A stretch of 33,122 bases of DNA from an uncultured Prevotella sp. (GCA_900557255.1 USSA01000014.1:1-33122), one strand, 5' to 3'. Positions 7,474 to 15,799 are shown, numbered from the stretch's first letter. Notes: generated by a model not told the origin, from the letters alone. Made by a program: numbers and translations.

Positions 7474-7514
7474 TACCTTTGCAGTGCCTTAGTGCACTTT
7501 TGGGTGCAAAGGTA
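7474..7514. promoter_or_regulatory. Face-to-face -7 elements forming a perfect inverted repeat
   Basis: TACCTTTGCA at 7474-7483 (+ strand) and TGCAAAGGTA at 7505-7514 (TACCTTTGCA on the minus strand) are perfect 10-bp complements 21 bases apart. Each contains a -7 element: the left one for pepD, the right one for the minus-strand operon. The minus one has TTTG about 19 bases upstream. Both fire inward, so the first bases of the two transcripts would overlap. Confidence 0.6.
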
Positions 7515-7587
7515 CTATTTTTTTGGGAATAACCAAAACAAAATAGCAGAAATAAATGTTTTATCAAAACAAAATAATAGAAAAAAA

Positions 7588-9048
7588 ATGAATAAAAGTG
7601 AATTGAAGCCTGCTCTCGTGTTCGAGCAGTTCGCAAAAATCAACGAAATACCTCGTCCTTCCAAGCACGAGGAGAACATGATTGAGTTTTTGAAATCTTT
7701 CGGTGAGGCTCATCAGCTCGAAACGCTGGTAGATGAAACCGGTAATGTGCTCATCCGTAAAGCAGCCACTCCAGGCTACGAGCATGCTGAAACCATCATC
7801 CTGCAGAGCCACATGGACATGGTTTGCGATAAACTGGTAGATGTTGATTTCGATTTCCACAAAGACGCCATCCAGACTTACGTAGACGGAGAATGGCTTA
7901 AGGCAAAAGGTACTACCCTCGGTGCTGACGACGGTATAGGCTGCGCCATCGAGCTGGCTATCCTGGCAAGCAACGATATTGAGCATGGTCCTATCGAGTG
8001 CGTCTTTACACGTGATGAAGAAACCGGACTGACCGGTGCTCATGGCATGAAGGCGGGCTTTATGACCGGAAAGATGCTCATCAATCTTGACTCAGAGGAT
8101 GAGGGCGAAATCTTCGTATCCTGCGCCGGTGGTCAGACAACCCATGCCACTTTCCACTTCTCACGCGAAGAGGCTCCTGCGGGTTATTTCTTCATGGAAG
8201 CTTCGCTGAAGGGTCTCAACGGTGGTCACTCGGGCGATGACATCAACAAGAAGCGCGCCAATGCCATCAAGATTCTTGCCCGCTTCCTCTTCCTCGAAAA
8301 TGAGAAACTGGATGGAAGCCTGCGCCTCGTAAGCTTCAACAGCGGCAAAATGCATAATGCGATTCCTCGCGACGGAAAGATTGTTTTCGCCGTCAAGAAT
8401 GCTGATAAGGAACAGATTCGTGCCGACTGGAACATCTTTGCATCAGAAGTAGAAGATGAATTCCACGTAACCGAACAGACTATGCAGTTCAATATGAGCA
8501 GCACCGATGCTGCACCTGTCATCGAGAAAGCTGTTGCAGACAAGTTCGTAATGGCTCTCCAGGCTGTAGACAACGGTCCGCTTACTACCTGTCAGGATGA
8601 GGCGATTGCCTGGATGGTAGAAACCTCAAGCAATGTGGCAAGCGTGATGACCGATGAAAACAGCATCAGCATCGTAGCTTCTCAGCGAAGTAACGTGATG
8701 AGCAATCTGGCGAACATGACCAACACCGTAAAGGCAGCCTTCCTTCTGGCTGGCGCCGAGGTAACTGTAGGCGACAAGTATCCTGCCTGGAAGATGCGCG
8801 CCAACAGCGAGCTTACTGACCTGGCTGTGAAGGCTTACGAAAAGCTCTTCGGCAAAAAGCCATTGGTAAAGGGTATTCATGCCGGTTTGGAGTGTGGTCT
8901 TTTCTCAGAGCGTTATCCTGAGCTCGATATGGTAAGTTTCGGTCCTACTCTTCGCAATGTTCACACCCCAGACGAGGCTCTTCTCATTCCTACTGTAGAG
9001 ATGGTTTGGGATCACTTGCTGGAGATTCTCCGCAGCGTGACTAAATAA
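7588..9048 (+). CDS. pepD: Aminoacyl-histidine dipeptidase (peptidase M20C)
   Basis: A 486-residue cytoplasmic metallopeptidase that hydrolyses Xaa-His and other dipeptides. The di-zinc ligands are visible: His75 and Asp77 in QSHMDMVCD, Asp114 in LGADDGIG, and the Glu144-Glu145 pair (catalytic base plus ligand) in TRDEETGLTGAHGM. The C-terminal zinc-ligand region is GIHAGLECGLFSERYPELD, giving the normal PepD length. The start at 7588 (MNKSELKP) follows AATAGAAAAAAA and matches the family N-terminus; the longer frame from 7492 begins inside the promoter. It is followed 61 bases later by a small lipoprotein gene that may share its transcript. Confidence 0.95.
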   Translation: MNKSELKPALVFEQFAKINEIPRPSKHEENMIEFLKSFGEAHQLETLVDETGNVLIRKAATPGYEHAETIILQSHMDMVCDKLVDVDFDFHKDAIQTYVDGEWLKAKGTTLGADDGIGCAIELAILASNDIEHGPIECVFTRDEETGLTGAHGMKAGFMTGKMLINLDSEDEGEIFVSCAGGQTTHATFHFSREEAPAGYFFMEASLKGLNGGHSGDDINKKRANAIKILARFLFLENEKLDGSLRLVSFNSGKMHNAIPRDGKIVFAVKNADKEQIRADWNIFASEVEDEFHVTEQTMQFNMSSTDAAPVIEKAVADKFVMALQAVDNGPLTTCQDEAIAWMVETSSNVASVMTDENSISIVASQRSNVMSNLANMTNTVKAAFLLAGAEVTVGDKYPAWKMRANSELTDLAVKAYEKLFGKKPLVKGIHAGLECGLFSERYPELDMVSFGPTLRNVHTPDEALLIPTVEMVWDHLLEILRSVTK

Positions 9049-9109
9049 GCAAGCGTGCTAAATAAAACAACGAGCTTCATAAAAGCAGCGCGGCTTAATA
9101 AAAAAGAAG

Positions 9110-9502
9110 ATGTCTATGATAAAGAAAATGATGCTTGTCATGGTTTCAGGACTTGTGCTGATGTTCACCTCGTGTGGCAATCAGCACAAGGCTCAATCTC
9201 TGGTCAAGGATTTTCTTGATAAAAACCTCGTTGATCAGGACTGCAGCTATGAGCGGTTCTCCCGCCTCACTCCTACCGCCATGATTAGTTTCGACCAGAT
9301 GAAGGTGATGCGACAAAATGTCAGCAAACTGCCTTACGTCAAGAAGAATATTGATTATAATGATGCAGCTTATCCCGACACCTTATTATATTTAACGGCT
9401 ACATACAAGCTGACCAACCATCAGGGCGAGAAGCAGGAAGTAACCCAAACCTTTTATCTTGATAAAGGTTTGACAAGAGTAATCGGGTTTAAGGAAAACT
9501 AA
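9110..9502 (+). CDS. Small lipoprotein of unknown function
   Basis: A 130-residue protein with a lipoprotein signal peptide (lipobox MFTSC, Cys22) and a small alpha+beta mature domain. The region after the cysteine contains ARF-like SYERFSRLTPTAMISFDQMK and a strand-rich end (LLYLTATYKLTN, then EVTQTFYLDKGLTRVIGFKE), the look of a small cystatin/NTF2-like fold, but I do not recognise a family. An alternative start two codons later (MIKK) would also preserve the signal. It follows pepD by 61 bases and ends at the terminator at 9551. Confidence 0.75.
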   Translation: MSMIKKMMLVMVSGLVLMFTSCGNQHKAQSLVKDFLDKNLVDQDCSYERFSRLTPTAMISFDQMKVMRQNVSKLPYVKKNIDYNDAAYPDTLLYLTATYKLTNHQGEKQEVTQTFYLDKGLTRVIGFKEN

Positions 9503-9550
9503 AAAAACAGTTAAGAATTGCCTTTCAGCAAGGCAGTACGAATAAACAGA

Positions 9551-9588
9551 AAGAGTTGACTAGCATTTTAACTAGCCAACTCTTTTTT
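9551..9588. terminator. Terminator overlapping the sigma gene's stop codon
   Basis: AAGAGTTGACTAG (9551-9563) pairs with CTAGCCAACTCTT (9572-9584) except one bulge, followed by TTTT on the + strand. It terminates the pepD/lipoprotein transcript. Its right half encodes the final codons of the ECF sigma gene on the minus strand, so the two convergent genes share the element. Confidence 0.75.
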
Positions 9589-10089
9589 CATATAATCTCT
9601 TATTTCTTTTCTAGCCAGAGTCAGACGATTCTCAGCCGCTTTATATCCGAGGTTCAGACTTTTGGCAATCTCGCTCACCTGCATTCCTTCGAAGAGATTC
9701 AGGCGGTAAACCTTGCTTCTCTTCTCCGTGAGCCGGGCAATGCCACGCTCCAGAATCTCGTTGGTCTGCTGGGCAGAAAAGACCGATTCGCCATCAACAT
9801 CATATCTTCCCATCCAGTCGGTAGCTCCCAGGAAGTGTTCATACTCCTCAATCTTATGCTTGCGACGGTAATAATCGATAATCAGATTCTTGGCAATGGT
9901 GTATACAAAACAAGGTAAAGTAACAGGCGTAATCATCTTATCGCCTCGAAGTAATCGCACAAAAGTATTCTGCACGATGTCTTCAGCCTCGTCTGCCGGA
10001 AGCGAACGGGACATGACATACAACTTCAGTTCGTTGTAGTGTTCAGAGTAATAATCAGCAATAATGCTGTAATTTGAATTTGTTTGTTC
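9568..10089 (-). CDS. ECF-type RNA polymerase sigma factor
   Basis: A 173-residue extracytoplasmic-function sigma factor. Sigma region 2 covers about residues 12-75 (ADEAEDIVQNTFVRLLRGDK is the conserved 2.1-2.2 helix, then TIAKNLIIDYYRRK), and region 4 is the C-terminal helix-turn-helix (LFEGMQVSEIAKSLNLGYKA). An alternative ATG at 10113 would add eight residues; I prefer 10089 because the extra residues look like translated A-rich leader. No FecR-type or zinc-binding anti-sigma gene lies next to it, so its control is not evident. It appears monocistronic, and its last codons form part of a shared terminator. Confidence 0.92.
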   Translation of the reverse strand, partial: EQTNSNYSIIADYYSEHYNELKLYVMSRSLPADEAEDIVQNTFVRLLRGDKMITPVTLPCFVYTIAKNLIIDYYRRKHKIEEYEHFLGATDWMGRYDVDGESVFSAQQTNEILERGIARLTEKRSKVYRLNLFEGMQVSEIAKSLNLGYKAAENRLTLARKEIRDYMKKELAS

Positions 10090-10134
10090 CATGATGGCGA
10101 TTTTTTTAATCATGTTTTTCGTTTATCGATATTG

Positions 10135-10166
10135 CAAAGGTAATAAAAAAAAGGAAAGTCACCAAA
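10135..10166 (-). promoter_or_regulatory. Promoter of the ECF sigma gene
   Basis: On the minus strand TTTG (10163-10166) precedes TACCTTTG (10135-10142) with 20 bases between, a good housekeeping -33/-7 pair. This suggests transcription by the primary sigma rather than autoregulation by the ECF factor. Confidence 0.65.
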
Positions 10167-10173
10167 AGAAAGA

Positions 10174-10217
10174 CAAAAAAAATGTGCTAAATGTTCGTTT
10201 TGAAACATTTAGCACAT
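10174..10217 (-). terminator. Terminator of htpG
   Basis: A 14-bp perfect stem: ATGTGCTAAATGTT (10182-10195) with AACATTTAGCACAT (10204-10217). On the minus strand it is followed by a run of eight T. It lies 80 bases beyond the htpG stop. Confidence 0.8.
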
Positions 10218-10296
10218 ATGATAGAAACAATTTGTAACATGAAATGTTACGCATCGCAAAGTTTTATTTCTTAATTCAAACCTTTTACAGGTTGGA

Positions 10297-12354
10297 TTAC
10301 TTAATCATGTCTACACTTCTCTTGAGGAAAGCGTCGAGCGAAGCACCCTTCAACATACCATTCTGAAGCAGGGCAAGGTCGATGAGCTGGTGAACAATGT
10401 TGTTGTTCTTAGCATAGCCCGAGATGATTTCGTTGCGCTTAGCCTTCTCATCACTGATGGCCTTCTCTGTGTTGTGAACATCATCTTTCTCCTGCTGGGT
10501 AATCTCTTCCGGCTTCTTCTTGTTCTGCTCCTGATGGAGTACGGCAAGGCGAGCTTCCTGACCCTTGATTTCTGCAAGGATTGGCTTCAATGTTTCGGCT
10601 GTGTTGGCCTCAGCATCTTCCAATACCTTCTTTACCAGAGTATGGTCTGAGTTCAATACGATGTTGTAGCTGTCAGGCATCTGACCGTAGAAGTTCATGC
10701 CTGCCTGGAACTGGCTCATCGCCTTCATACGGCGCATGTACTCGTTCTGGGTGATGAGCACTGGCTGGTTCTGTTCGCCCAAAGCCTGAATCTCTACAAA
10801 GAATTCTGCCTTGTCGAGCTTAGGCATCTGAGAGCGGAAAACTTCTGTCAAGTTGTCAGACTGCTCCTTGCTCAAATCAGTCTTCTTAGCATCTTCCTTC
10901 ACGATGAGGCGGTCGATGATGTCGGCGTCAACACGTGTAAAGCGGCTCTTCTCCAACTTCTGCTCCAGCATGTTTACCATCGGCGTATCGAGCTGGCCTT
11001 CCATCAGGAGTACAGAATAACCCTTCTGCTTGGCAGCCTCGATGTAAGAATACTGCTCCTCCTTGTTGTTGGCGTAGAGATAAACCAGGTTGCCGTCCTT
11101 ATCGGTCTGGTTGTCCTTAATCAGCGTCTTATACTCTTCGAAAGTAAAGTACTTTCCCTCAACATCTTTCAGAAGTGCGAAATCCTTGGCACGCTCGTAG
11201 AAATCATCCTGAGAGAGCATTCCGTAGTTGATGAAGATCTTGAGGTCATCCCATTTCTCTTCAAACTCCTTGCGGTTCTCCTTGAAGATTGAGTTCAGAC
11301 GATCAGCTACCTTCTTAGTGATGTAGGTAGAAATCTTCTTCACGTTACTGTCGCTCTGCAGGTAGCTGCGGCTTACGTTCAGCGGAATGTCCGGTGAATC
11401 GATTACACCATGAAGCAATGTGAGGAATTCTGGTACAATGCCTTCTACCTGGTCGGTTACGAACACCTGATTGCAATAGAGCTGAATCTTGTTGCGCTGC
11501 ATGTCGATGCTGCTCTTGATGCGTGGGAAGTAGAGAATACCCGTGAGATTGAATGGGAAGTCTACATTCAGATGAATCCAGAACAACGGGTCGTCCTGCA
11601 TTGGGTAAAGGGTGTGATAGAACTTCTTGTAGTCCTCATCCTTCAAGGTGCTAGGAGTCTTTGTCCAGAGCGGCTCCACATTATTAATAATGTTATCCTC
11701 ATCAGTCTCCACATTCTTGCCGTCCTTCCACTCGGTCTTCTTGCCGAAAGCTACAGGCACTGCCATAAACTTGCAGTACTTGTTCAGAAGTTCCTCAATC
11801 TTGCTCTTCTGCAGGAATTCCTTGCAATCATCAGCAATATGGAGGATGATGTCTGAACCACGCTCAGCCTTGTCAGCATCTTCGATTTCGAAAGCAGGTG
11901 AACCATCGCAGCTCCACTTTACAGCCTTGCTTCCCTCTTTGTAGCTCTTCGTGATGATTTCTACCTTGCTGGCTACCATGAAAGAAGAATAGAAGCCGAG
12001 ACCGAAGTGGCCGATGATGGCGTTGGCATTCTCCTTATACTTGTCGAGGAAGTCGGTTACGCCTGAGAATGCAATCTGGTTGATATATTTATCGATTTCC
12101 TCCTCAGTCATACCTATACCATGGTCGCTGATAGTCAAGGTTCCAGCCTTCTCATCGAGAGAGACACGAACGGTTGTGTCGCCAATCTCGCCCTTGAAAT
12201 CGCCCTGAGCTGCAAGAGTCTTCAACTTCTGTGTAGCATCTACGGCGTTTGAAACCATCTCACGGAGGAAGATGTCGTGATCTGAATATAAGAATTTCTT
12301 GATGACAGGGAAAATGTTCTCTGTCGTTACACCAATATTACCTTTCTGTGCCAT
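10297..12354 (-). CDS. htpG: Hsp90 chaperone HtpG
   Basis: A 685-residue cytoplasmic ATP-dependent chaperone of full family length. The N-terminal GHKL ATPase shows REMVSNAVDA (catalytic Glu32, Asn36), the nucleotide-binding DHGIGMT and the lid motif GHFGLGFYSSFM. The middle domain contains the conserved catalytic-loop region LNVSRSYLQSD, and the C-terminal dimerisation domain ends SLDAFLKRSVDMIK. A charged insertion near residues 585-625 (KKPEEITQQEKDDVHNTEKA) may be a lineage feature. It is a single gene with its own terminator at 10174. The upstream region lacks a clear TAnnTTTG but carries a sigma-54-like sequence at 12408-12426. Confidence 0.97.
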   Translation of the reverse strand: MAQKGNIGVTTENIFPVIKKFLYSDHDIFLREMVSNAVDATQKLKTLAAQGDFKGEIGDTTVRVSLDEKAGTLTISDHGIGMTEEEIDKYINQIAFSGVTDFLDKYKENANAIIGHFGLGFYSSFMVASKVEIITKSYKEGSKAVKWSCDGSPAFEIEDADKAERGSDIILHIADDCKEFLQKSKIEELLNKYCKFMAVPVAFGKKTEWKDGKNVETDEDNIINNVEPLWTKTPSTLKDEDYKKFYHTLYPMQDDPLFWIHLNVDFPFNLTGILYFPRIKSSIDMQRNKIQLYCNQVFVTDQVEGIVPEFLTLLHGVIDSPDIPLNVSRSYLQSDSNVKKISTYITKKVADRLNSIFKENRKEFEEKWDDLKIFINYGMLSQDDFYERAKDFALLKDVEGKYFTFEEYKTLIKDNQTDKDGNLVYLYANNKEEQYSYIEAAKQKGYSVLLMEGQLDTPMVNMLEQKLEKSRFTRVDADIIDRLIVKEDAKKTDLSKEQSDNLTEVFRSQMPKLDKAEFFVEIQALGEQNQPVLITQNEYMRRMKAMSQFQAGMNFYGQMPDSYNIVLNSDHTLVKKVLEDAEANTAETLKPILAEIKGQEARLAVLHQEQNKKKPEEITQQEKDDVHNTEKAISDEKAKRNEIISGYAKNNNIVHQLIDLALLQNGMLKGASLDAFLKRSVDMIK

Positions 12355-12407
12355 AATATAAAATGTTTTTATTCGTATTTACTTTATTATTGTTTGGCAA
12401 GGGGGCT

Positions 12408-12426
12408 AACAAATAGCGTGCCAAAA
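12408..12426 (-). promoter_or_regulatory. Sigma-54-like sequence upstream of htpG
   Basis: The minus strand reads TTTTGGCACGCTATTTGTT. The sigma-54 consensus is TTGGCACG-N4-TTGC; this matches the whole -24 part, with 10 bases between GG and the -12 position, but has GT instead of GC. A start about 12 bases downstream would give a 40-base leader before ATG 12354. No RpoN activator or enhancer site is visible. Confidence 0.3.
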
Positions 12427-12457
12427 TAAAAGAAAGGTCTGAAAGCCCCAAATACAT

Positions 12458-12527
12458 CACGCCCTGCAAGGGCAAAAGCTTCGTTGCATCAAGGAATAAT
12501 CAAAGCTTTTTGCTCTTACAGGGCGTG
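12458..12527. repeat. Long imperfect hairpin between sdaA and htpG
   Basis: Left arm 12458-12481 (CACGCCCTGCAAGGGC, then AAAAGCTT) and right arm 12503-12527 are complementary except for two mismatches and one extra base, around a 21-base loop. No U-tract follows on either strand, so it is not a standard terminator, though it sits just beyond the sdaA stop. The inner halves share the repeated AAAGCTT. Confidence 0.6.
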
Positions 12528-12559
12528 TAGAGTTCACTTTCGGAAACTGAATCTCATGG

Positions 12560-13774
12560 TTAAATGTCTCTTGGGAATCCCTTTGCCAAACCGCCTTCGC
12601 TTGTTTCCTTGTAAAGCGAAGGTAGGTCATGCCCCGTCTGTCGCATTACTTCAACTACACGGTCGAAAGATACGGTATGATGGCCATCTGAGAAGGAAGC
12701 GTAGAGGTCTGCATCCAAAGCTCGGGCGGCAGCAAAGGCATTTCGCTCGATGCAAGGAATCTGAACCAGTCCGCAAACCGGGTCGCAGGTCATTCCGAGA
12801 TGATGCTCCAATCCCATTTCGGCAGCATATTCTACCTGAGCCGGACTGCCTCCGAAAAGCTGACAGGCTGCAGCCGAAGCCATGGCGCAAGCAACACCAA
12901 CCTCGCCCTGGCAACCTACATCAGCGCCGCTGATAGATGCATTCTGCTTTACGATGTTGCCCACCAATCCGGCAGTAGCCAAGGCTCTCAGGATGCGCTG
13001 TTCACTCATATCATGAGAAGTAAACATGTGGTAGAGAACGGCTGGCAATACGCCGCAGGCGCCACAGGTAGGAGCAGTAACGATGGTTCCACCCGAAGCA
13101 TTCTCCTCGCTCACAGCCAGCGCATAAGCATAAACCAAGCCGCGGCTCTGGAGAGAAGCACGGTAACCCTTCGCCTTTATATAATAGGTGGCAGCCTTAC
13201 GCTGCAGCTTCAGCGGACCAGGCAAAACACCTTCATGGTCCAAACCATTCCTGATGCTCTGCTTCATCGTTTGCCAAACCATGTCGAGATAATCCCAGAT
13301 ATCTTCCGATTCGCATTTCTCAACATACTCCCAGAATGAGCGTCCGTTATCATAGCACCATTGCTTGATGTCGGCGAGCTTATTTAATTCATAAACATCC
13401 TTGGCGCCCAACTCTTCGTTGCCGGCAGTACCATCAGAGATGGCTCCTCCACCAATGCTGTAAACAGTCCATTCATCAATAACATCGCCGTTCAGATCCT
13501 TGCCCACAAATTTCATTCCGTTGGGATGATAAGGCAGGAAAGTCTGTGGCTGCCAGATAATATTCACAGTTTTATGAGGTCTGAGCACTTCTTCTATTGC
13601 CACATCAGTCATGTGTCCCTTACCTGTAGCTGCCAGACTTCCATAGAGGGTTACTTCATAATAAGAAGCGTTAGGGCAACGCTCCAGAAAAAGTTTGGCT
13701 GCACGCTGAGGTCCCATCGTATGACTGCTCGATGGTCCCTTACCTACTCTATATAATTCCTTTAATGACTTCAT
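12560..13774 (-). CDS. sdaA: L-serine ammonia-lyase, iron-sulfur dependent
   Basis: A 404-residue single-chain serine dehydratase that converts L-serine to pyruvate and ammonia with a 4Fe-4S cluster. The N-terminal beta domain opens with RVGKGPSSSHTMGPQRAA, and the catalytic alpha domain contains APTCGACGVLPA. Cys288, Cys330 and Cys341 have the 42- and 11-residue spacings I recall for the cluster ligands of the characterised Legionella enzyme (343, 385, 396). The oxygen-labile cluster suits an anaerobe, and the pyruvate can feed the PFOR encoded later in the window. It may share a transcript with the cyclophilin gene 85 bases upstream. Confidence 0.96.
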   Translation of the reverse strand: MKSLKELYRVGKGPSSSHTMGPQRAAKLFLERCPNASYYEVTLYGSLAATGKGHMTDVAIEEVLRPHKTVNIIWQPQTFLPYHPNGMKFVGKDLNGDVIDEWTVYSIGGGAISDGTAGNEELGAKDVYELNKLADIKQWCYDNGRSFWEYVEKCESEDIWDYLDMVWQTMKQSIRNGLDHEGVLPGPLKLQRKAATYYIKAKGYRASLQSRGLVYAYALAVSEENASGGTIVTAPTCGACGVLPAVLYHMFTSHDMSEQRILRALATAGLVGNIVKQNASISGADVGCQGEVGVACAMASAAACQLFGGSPAQVEYAAEMGLEHHLGMTCDPVCGLVQIPCIERNAFAAARALDADLYASFSDGHHTVSFDRVVEVMRQTGHDLPSLYKETSEGGLAKGFPRDI

Positions 13775-13859
13775 TTTTCTCGTATTTAATATTTTTACTT
13801 ATCAATATTTCCCTTTTAATGGGCTCAGTTACTTATTTCTTCAGTTTACCATCCGAAAG

Positions 13860-14636
13860 TTACTTCATCTGCTTGGCTTTCAGAATGATGACATCCGTGA
13901 GAGGTCTGTCGTTGTTCGCCTTATCGGTAGCCACATTCTGAATCTTATCAACCACATCCATGCCTTCAAGCACCTCTCCGAATACAGTGTAGCCGTTGTC
14001 AAGGTGAGGAACACCACCATGCTTGATGTAGCCCTTCTGCAACTGTTCTGAAGGAATGGCGTAATACTTGCCGTCCCGTTTCAGTTTTTCTACATAATAT
14101 TCCATCTGCCGGGGAGAAAAATTTCTGCCCCAGGTGATGTAGAAATCAGTAGACGCCGAAGCTTTGGTCGGATTCTCATCATCTCCTTCGCGAGCAGCAC
14201 AGAGCTGTCCGCGCTTATGATAATATTTAGGATAGATGATTTCAGCCGGAATCGTATAGTTTACATCAAACTTCTGCGGCTTTTCCATGTTTACCTTTCT
14301 GCATGAATAATCGCCACCCTGAATCATGAAATTCTTGATGACTCGCTGAAAGATGCAACCGTCATAATAGCCCGAATTGACAAGTTTCAGGAAATTATCC
14401 CGATGCTTGGGAGTATCGTTGTAGAGAGCTACGAGAATGTTGCCCATCGATGTTTCCAGCAATACCTGAGGGCAGGTCGGGTCGTGCGGTGTTTCCCAGT
14501 CTAGCAGAGAATCGGGCTTAGACGCCACAACTTTTCCGGCTGGTTCTGATGTGTTCTGATTGCCTTCACTCTGAGCAAATGTCGTAACAGGCACTGTAAG
14601 AAGAGCGAGAGTCAATAATCTGATGATCTTCTTCAT
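13860..14636 (-). CDS. Exported cyclophilin-type peptidyl-prolyl isomerase
   Basis: A 258-residue protein with a Sec signal peptide (cleavage near TTFAQS, about residue 22) and no lipobox, followed by a cyclophilin domain from about residue 57. The active-site block FQRVIKNFMIQGGDY places the catalytic arginine at residue 98. YTVFGEVLEGMDVVDKIQNV is the conserved C-terminal block. An insertion around residues 165-205 (KASASTDFYITWGRNFSPRQ onward) is typical of Bacteroidetes members. It should act in the periplasm on envelope proteins. It has its own promoter, and sdaA lies 85 bases downstream on the same strand. Confidence 0.93.
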   Translation of the reverse strand: MKKIIRLLTLALLTVPVTTFAQSEGNQNTSEPAGKVVASKPDSLLDWETPHDPTCPQVLLETSMGNILVALYNDTPKHRDNFLKLVNSGYYDGCIFQRVIKNFMIQGGDYSCRKVNMEKPQKFDVNYTIPAEIIYPKYYHKRGQLCAAREGDDENPTKASASTDFYITWGRNFSPRQMEYYVEKLKRDGKYYAIPSEQLQKGYIKHGGVPHLDNGYTVFGEVLEGMDVVDKIQNVATDKANNDRPLTDVIILKAKQMK

Positions 14637-14675
14637 ATTTTTGTATAATTTTACATCTATTTATGTTATCGGATG

Positions 14676-14683
14676 CAAAGATA
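14676..14683 (-). promoter_or_regulatory. -7 element for the cyclophilin gene
   Basis: TATCTTTG on the minus strand, 39 bases upstream of ATG 14636. The upstream -33 region is only T-rich. Confidence 0.5.
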
Positions 14684-14748
14684 ATGATTTTATTCTAAAA
14701 AATTGATTTTTTATGTAGGAAAAGTTCCTTTGTTTCATACATTCTTCA

Positions 14749-14756
14749 TATCTTTG
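14749..14756 (+). promoter_or_regulatory. -7 element for the Gly/Tyr-rich exported protein
   Basis: TATCTTTG, 16 bases before ATG 14773. A TTTG occurs at 14729-14732, slightly closer than the usual 19-20 bases. Confidence 0.5.
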
Positions 14757-14772
14757 CAGCAGAAGACAGAAA

Positions 14773-15693
14773 ATGCAATCAATTATGAAGAAAAAAATAT
14801 ATATTATCATCGCTTTTTGCACTTTCCTCACTACAGAAGCAAGTGCACAGCAACAGGTAAGCTTCGGACCATTGCACAGTCCGGACAGTCCGCGCGAAGA
14901 ATGGTTGCTGCCTGGCGATACGGTTTACCAGGCAGGAAAACCTATGATTTATCAGGGAAAACCGGTGAAGAATGCATATATGACTCCTGCCCGACTATCA
15001 GATAAGAAAGAAAATCTCGGCAAAAACGGATTGTTGGGTGATGCTTCGTTAGACAGCACCTATTATAATAATCCCATCTCCAACCTTACCAACAGCTTGA
15101 GTTATCCGTTGGGCTATGGCTGGGGGCTGCACAAGGGATTGAATCTCTCGGTAGATCTTTCTGCCTTTGCCACATTCGGCAAGAATGTGCCTCACAGAGG
15201 CGGTTTCACCCAGACCATCGATGCAACCTACCTAACGCCACTCACCAAAGACAACAAACTCTGGTTGGCTCTGGGCACTTATATCAACAACGTAAACTAT
15301 GGTGGAGACAGTTATCATGACGGTGGAGTCTACGGCATTCTGGGCTACCAGTTTAATGAGCATTGGGAGGCTTACGTTTACGGTCAGCTTAGTGTTGCCA
15401 ACAATTACAATTCTCTTTACGGCCGTTATGGCGGTTATGGCTATGGTCCATACGGCTATTCGCCTTGGGGCTACGGAATGTATCCTTGGGGAATGGGCAG
15501 AGGAATCATGCCGGGTGGCTACGGAATGGGAGTACCTGGCGCCAACGTTTTAGGAGCCGGCGTAAGATACACTAATTCCAAAAAGACTTTCTCTATCGGC
15601 TTAAACGTAGAAGGAGTATGGTATGATAATAAGACGCCTTCCTATTTCAAGCAATACGACTATCCTGTGCCAAAAGCGCCTGAAAAAGATTAA
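14773..15693 (+). CDS. Exported beta-rich protein with Gly/Tyr-rich segment, function unknown
   Basis: A 306-residue protein (302 if ATG 14785 is used) with an N-terminal signal peptide cleaved near TEASAQ. The mature part has alternating polar/hydrophobic strands such as KLWLALGTYINNVNY, WEAYVYGQLSVANNY and FSIGLNVEGVWYDN, which suggest a small outer-membrane beta barrel, though the sequence does not end in a terminal aromatic. Between about residues 214 and 255 lies a segment dominated by Gly, Tyr, Pro, Trp and Met (GRYGGYGYGPYGYSPWGYGM). This could be a flexible external loop. I do not recognise a named family. It is transcribed alone, divergent from the cyclophilin gene. Confidence 0.75.
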   Translation: MQSIMKKKIYIIIAFCTFLTTEASAQQQVSFGPLHSPDSPREEWLLPGDTVYQAGKPMIYQGKPVKNAYMTPARLSDKKENLGKNGLLGDASLDSTYYNNPISNLTNSLSYPLGYGWGLHKGLNLSVDLSAFATFGKNVPHRGGFTQTIDATYLTPLTKDNKLWLALGTYINNVNYGGDSYHDGGVYGILGYQFNEHWEAYVYGQLSVANNYNSLYGRYGGYGYGPYGYSPWGYGMYPWGMGRGIMPGGYGMGVPGANVLGAGVRYTNSKKTFSIGLNVEGVWYDNKTPSYFKQYDYPVPKAPEKD

Positions 15694-15711
15694 GGATAAG
15701 GATGGTTTTAA

Positions 15712-15787
15712 CTTAAGAAAAAGATAAAAGGTAGCTTTGATTAAACTCCCCAAAACAAAAGGTGCTTTGGCTTAAGAAAAAGATAAA
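15712..15787 (+). repeat. 17-bp direct repeat pair
   Basis: CTTAAGAAAAAGATAAA occurs at 15712-15728 and again at 15771-15787, 59 bases apart, in the 222-base gap between the Gly/Tyr-rich gene and the wecB-like gene. The spacer repeats related AAAGGT-GCTTTG words, so this may be a decayed short duplication. Confidence 0.6.
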
Positions 15788-15799
15788 GCATAAAAAGAA

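Noticed and set aside
9568..10113. Anti-sigma factor partner for the ECF sigma
   Set aside because: No neighbouring gene encodes a FecR-like or zinc-binding anti-sigma protein; the neighbours are a lipoprotein on the other strand and htpG.
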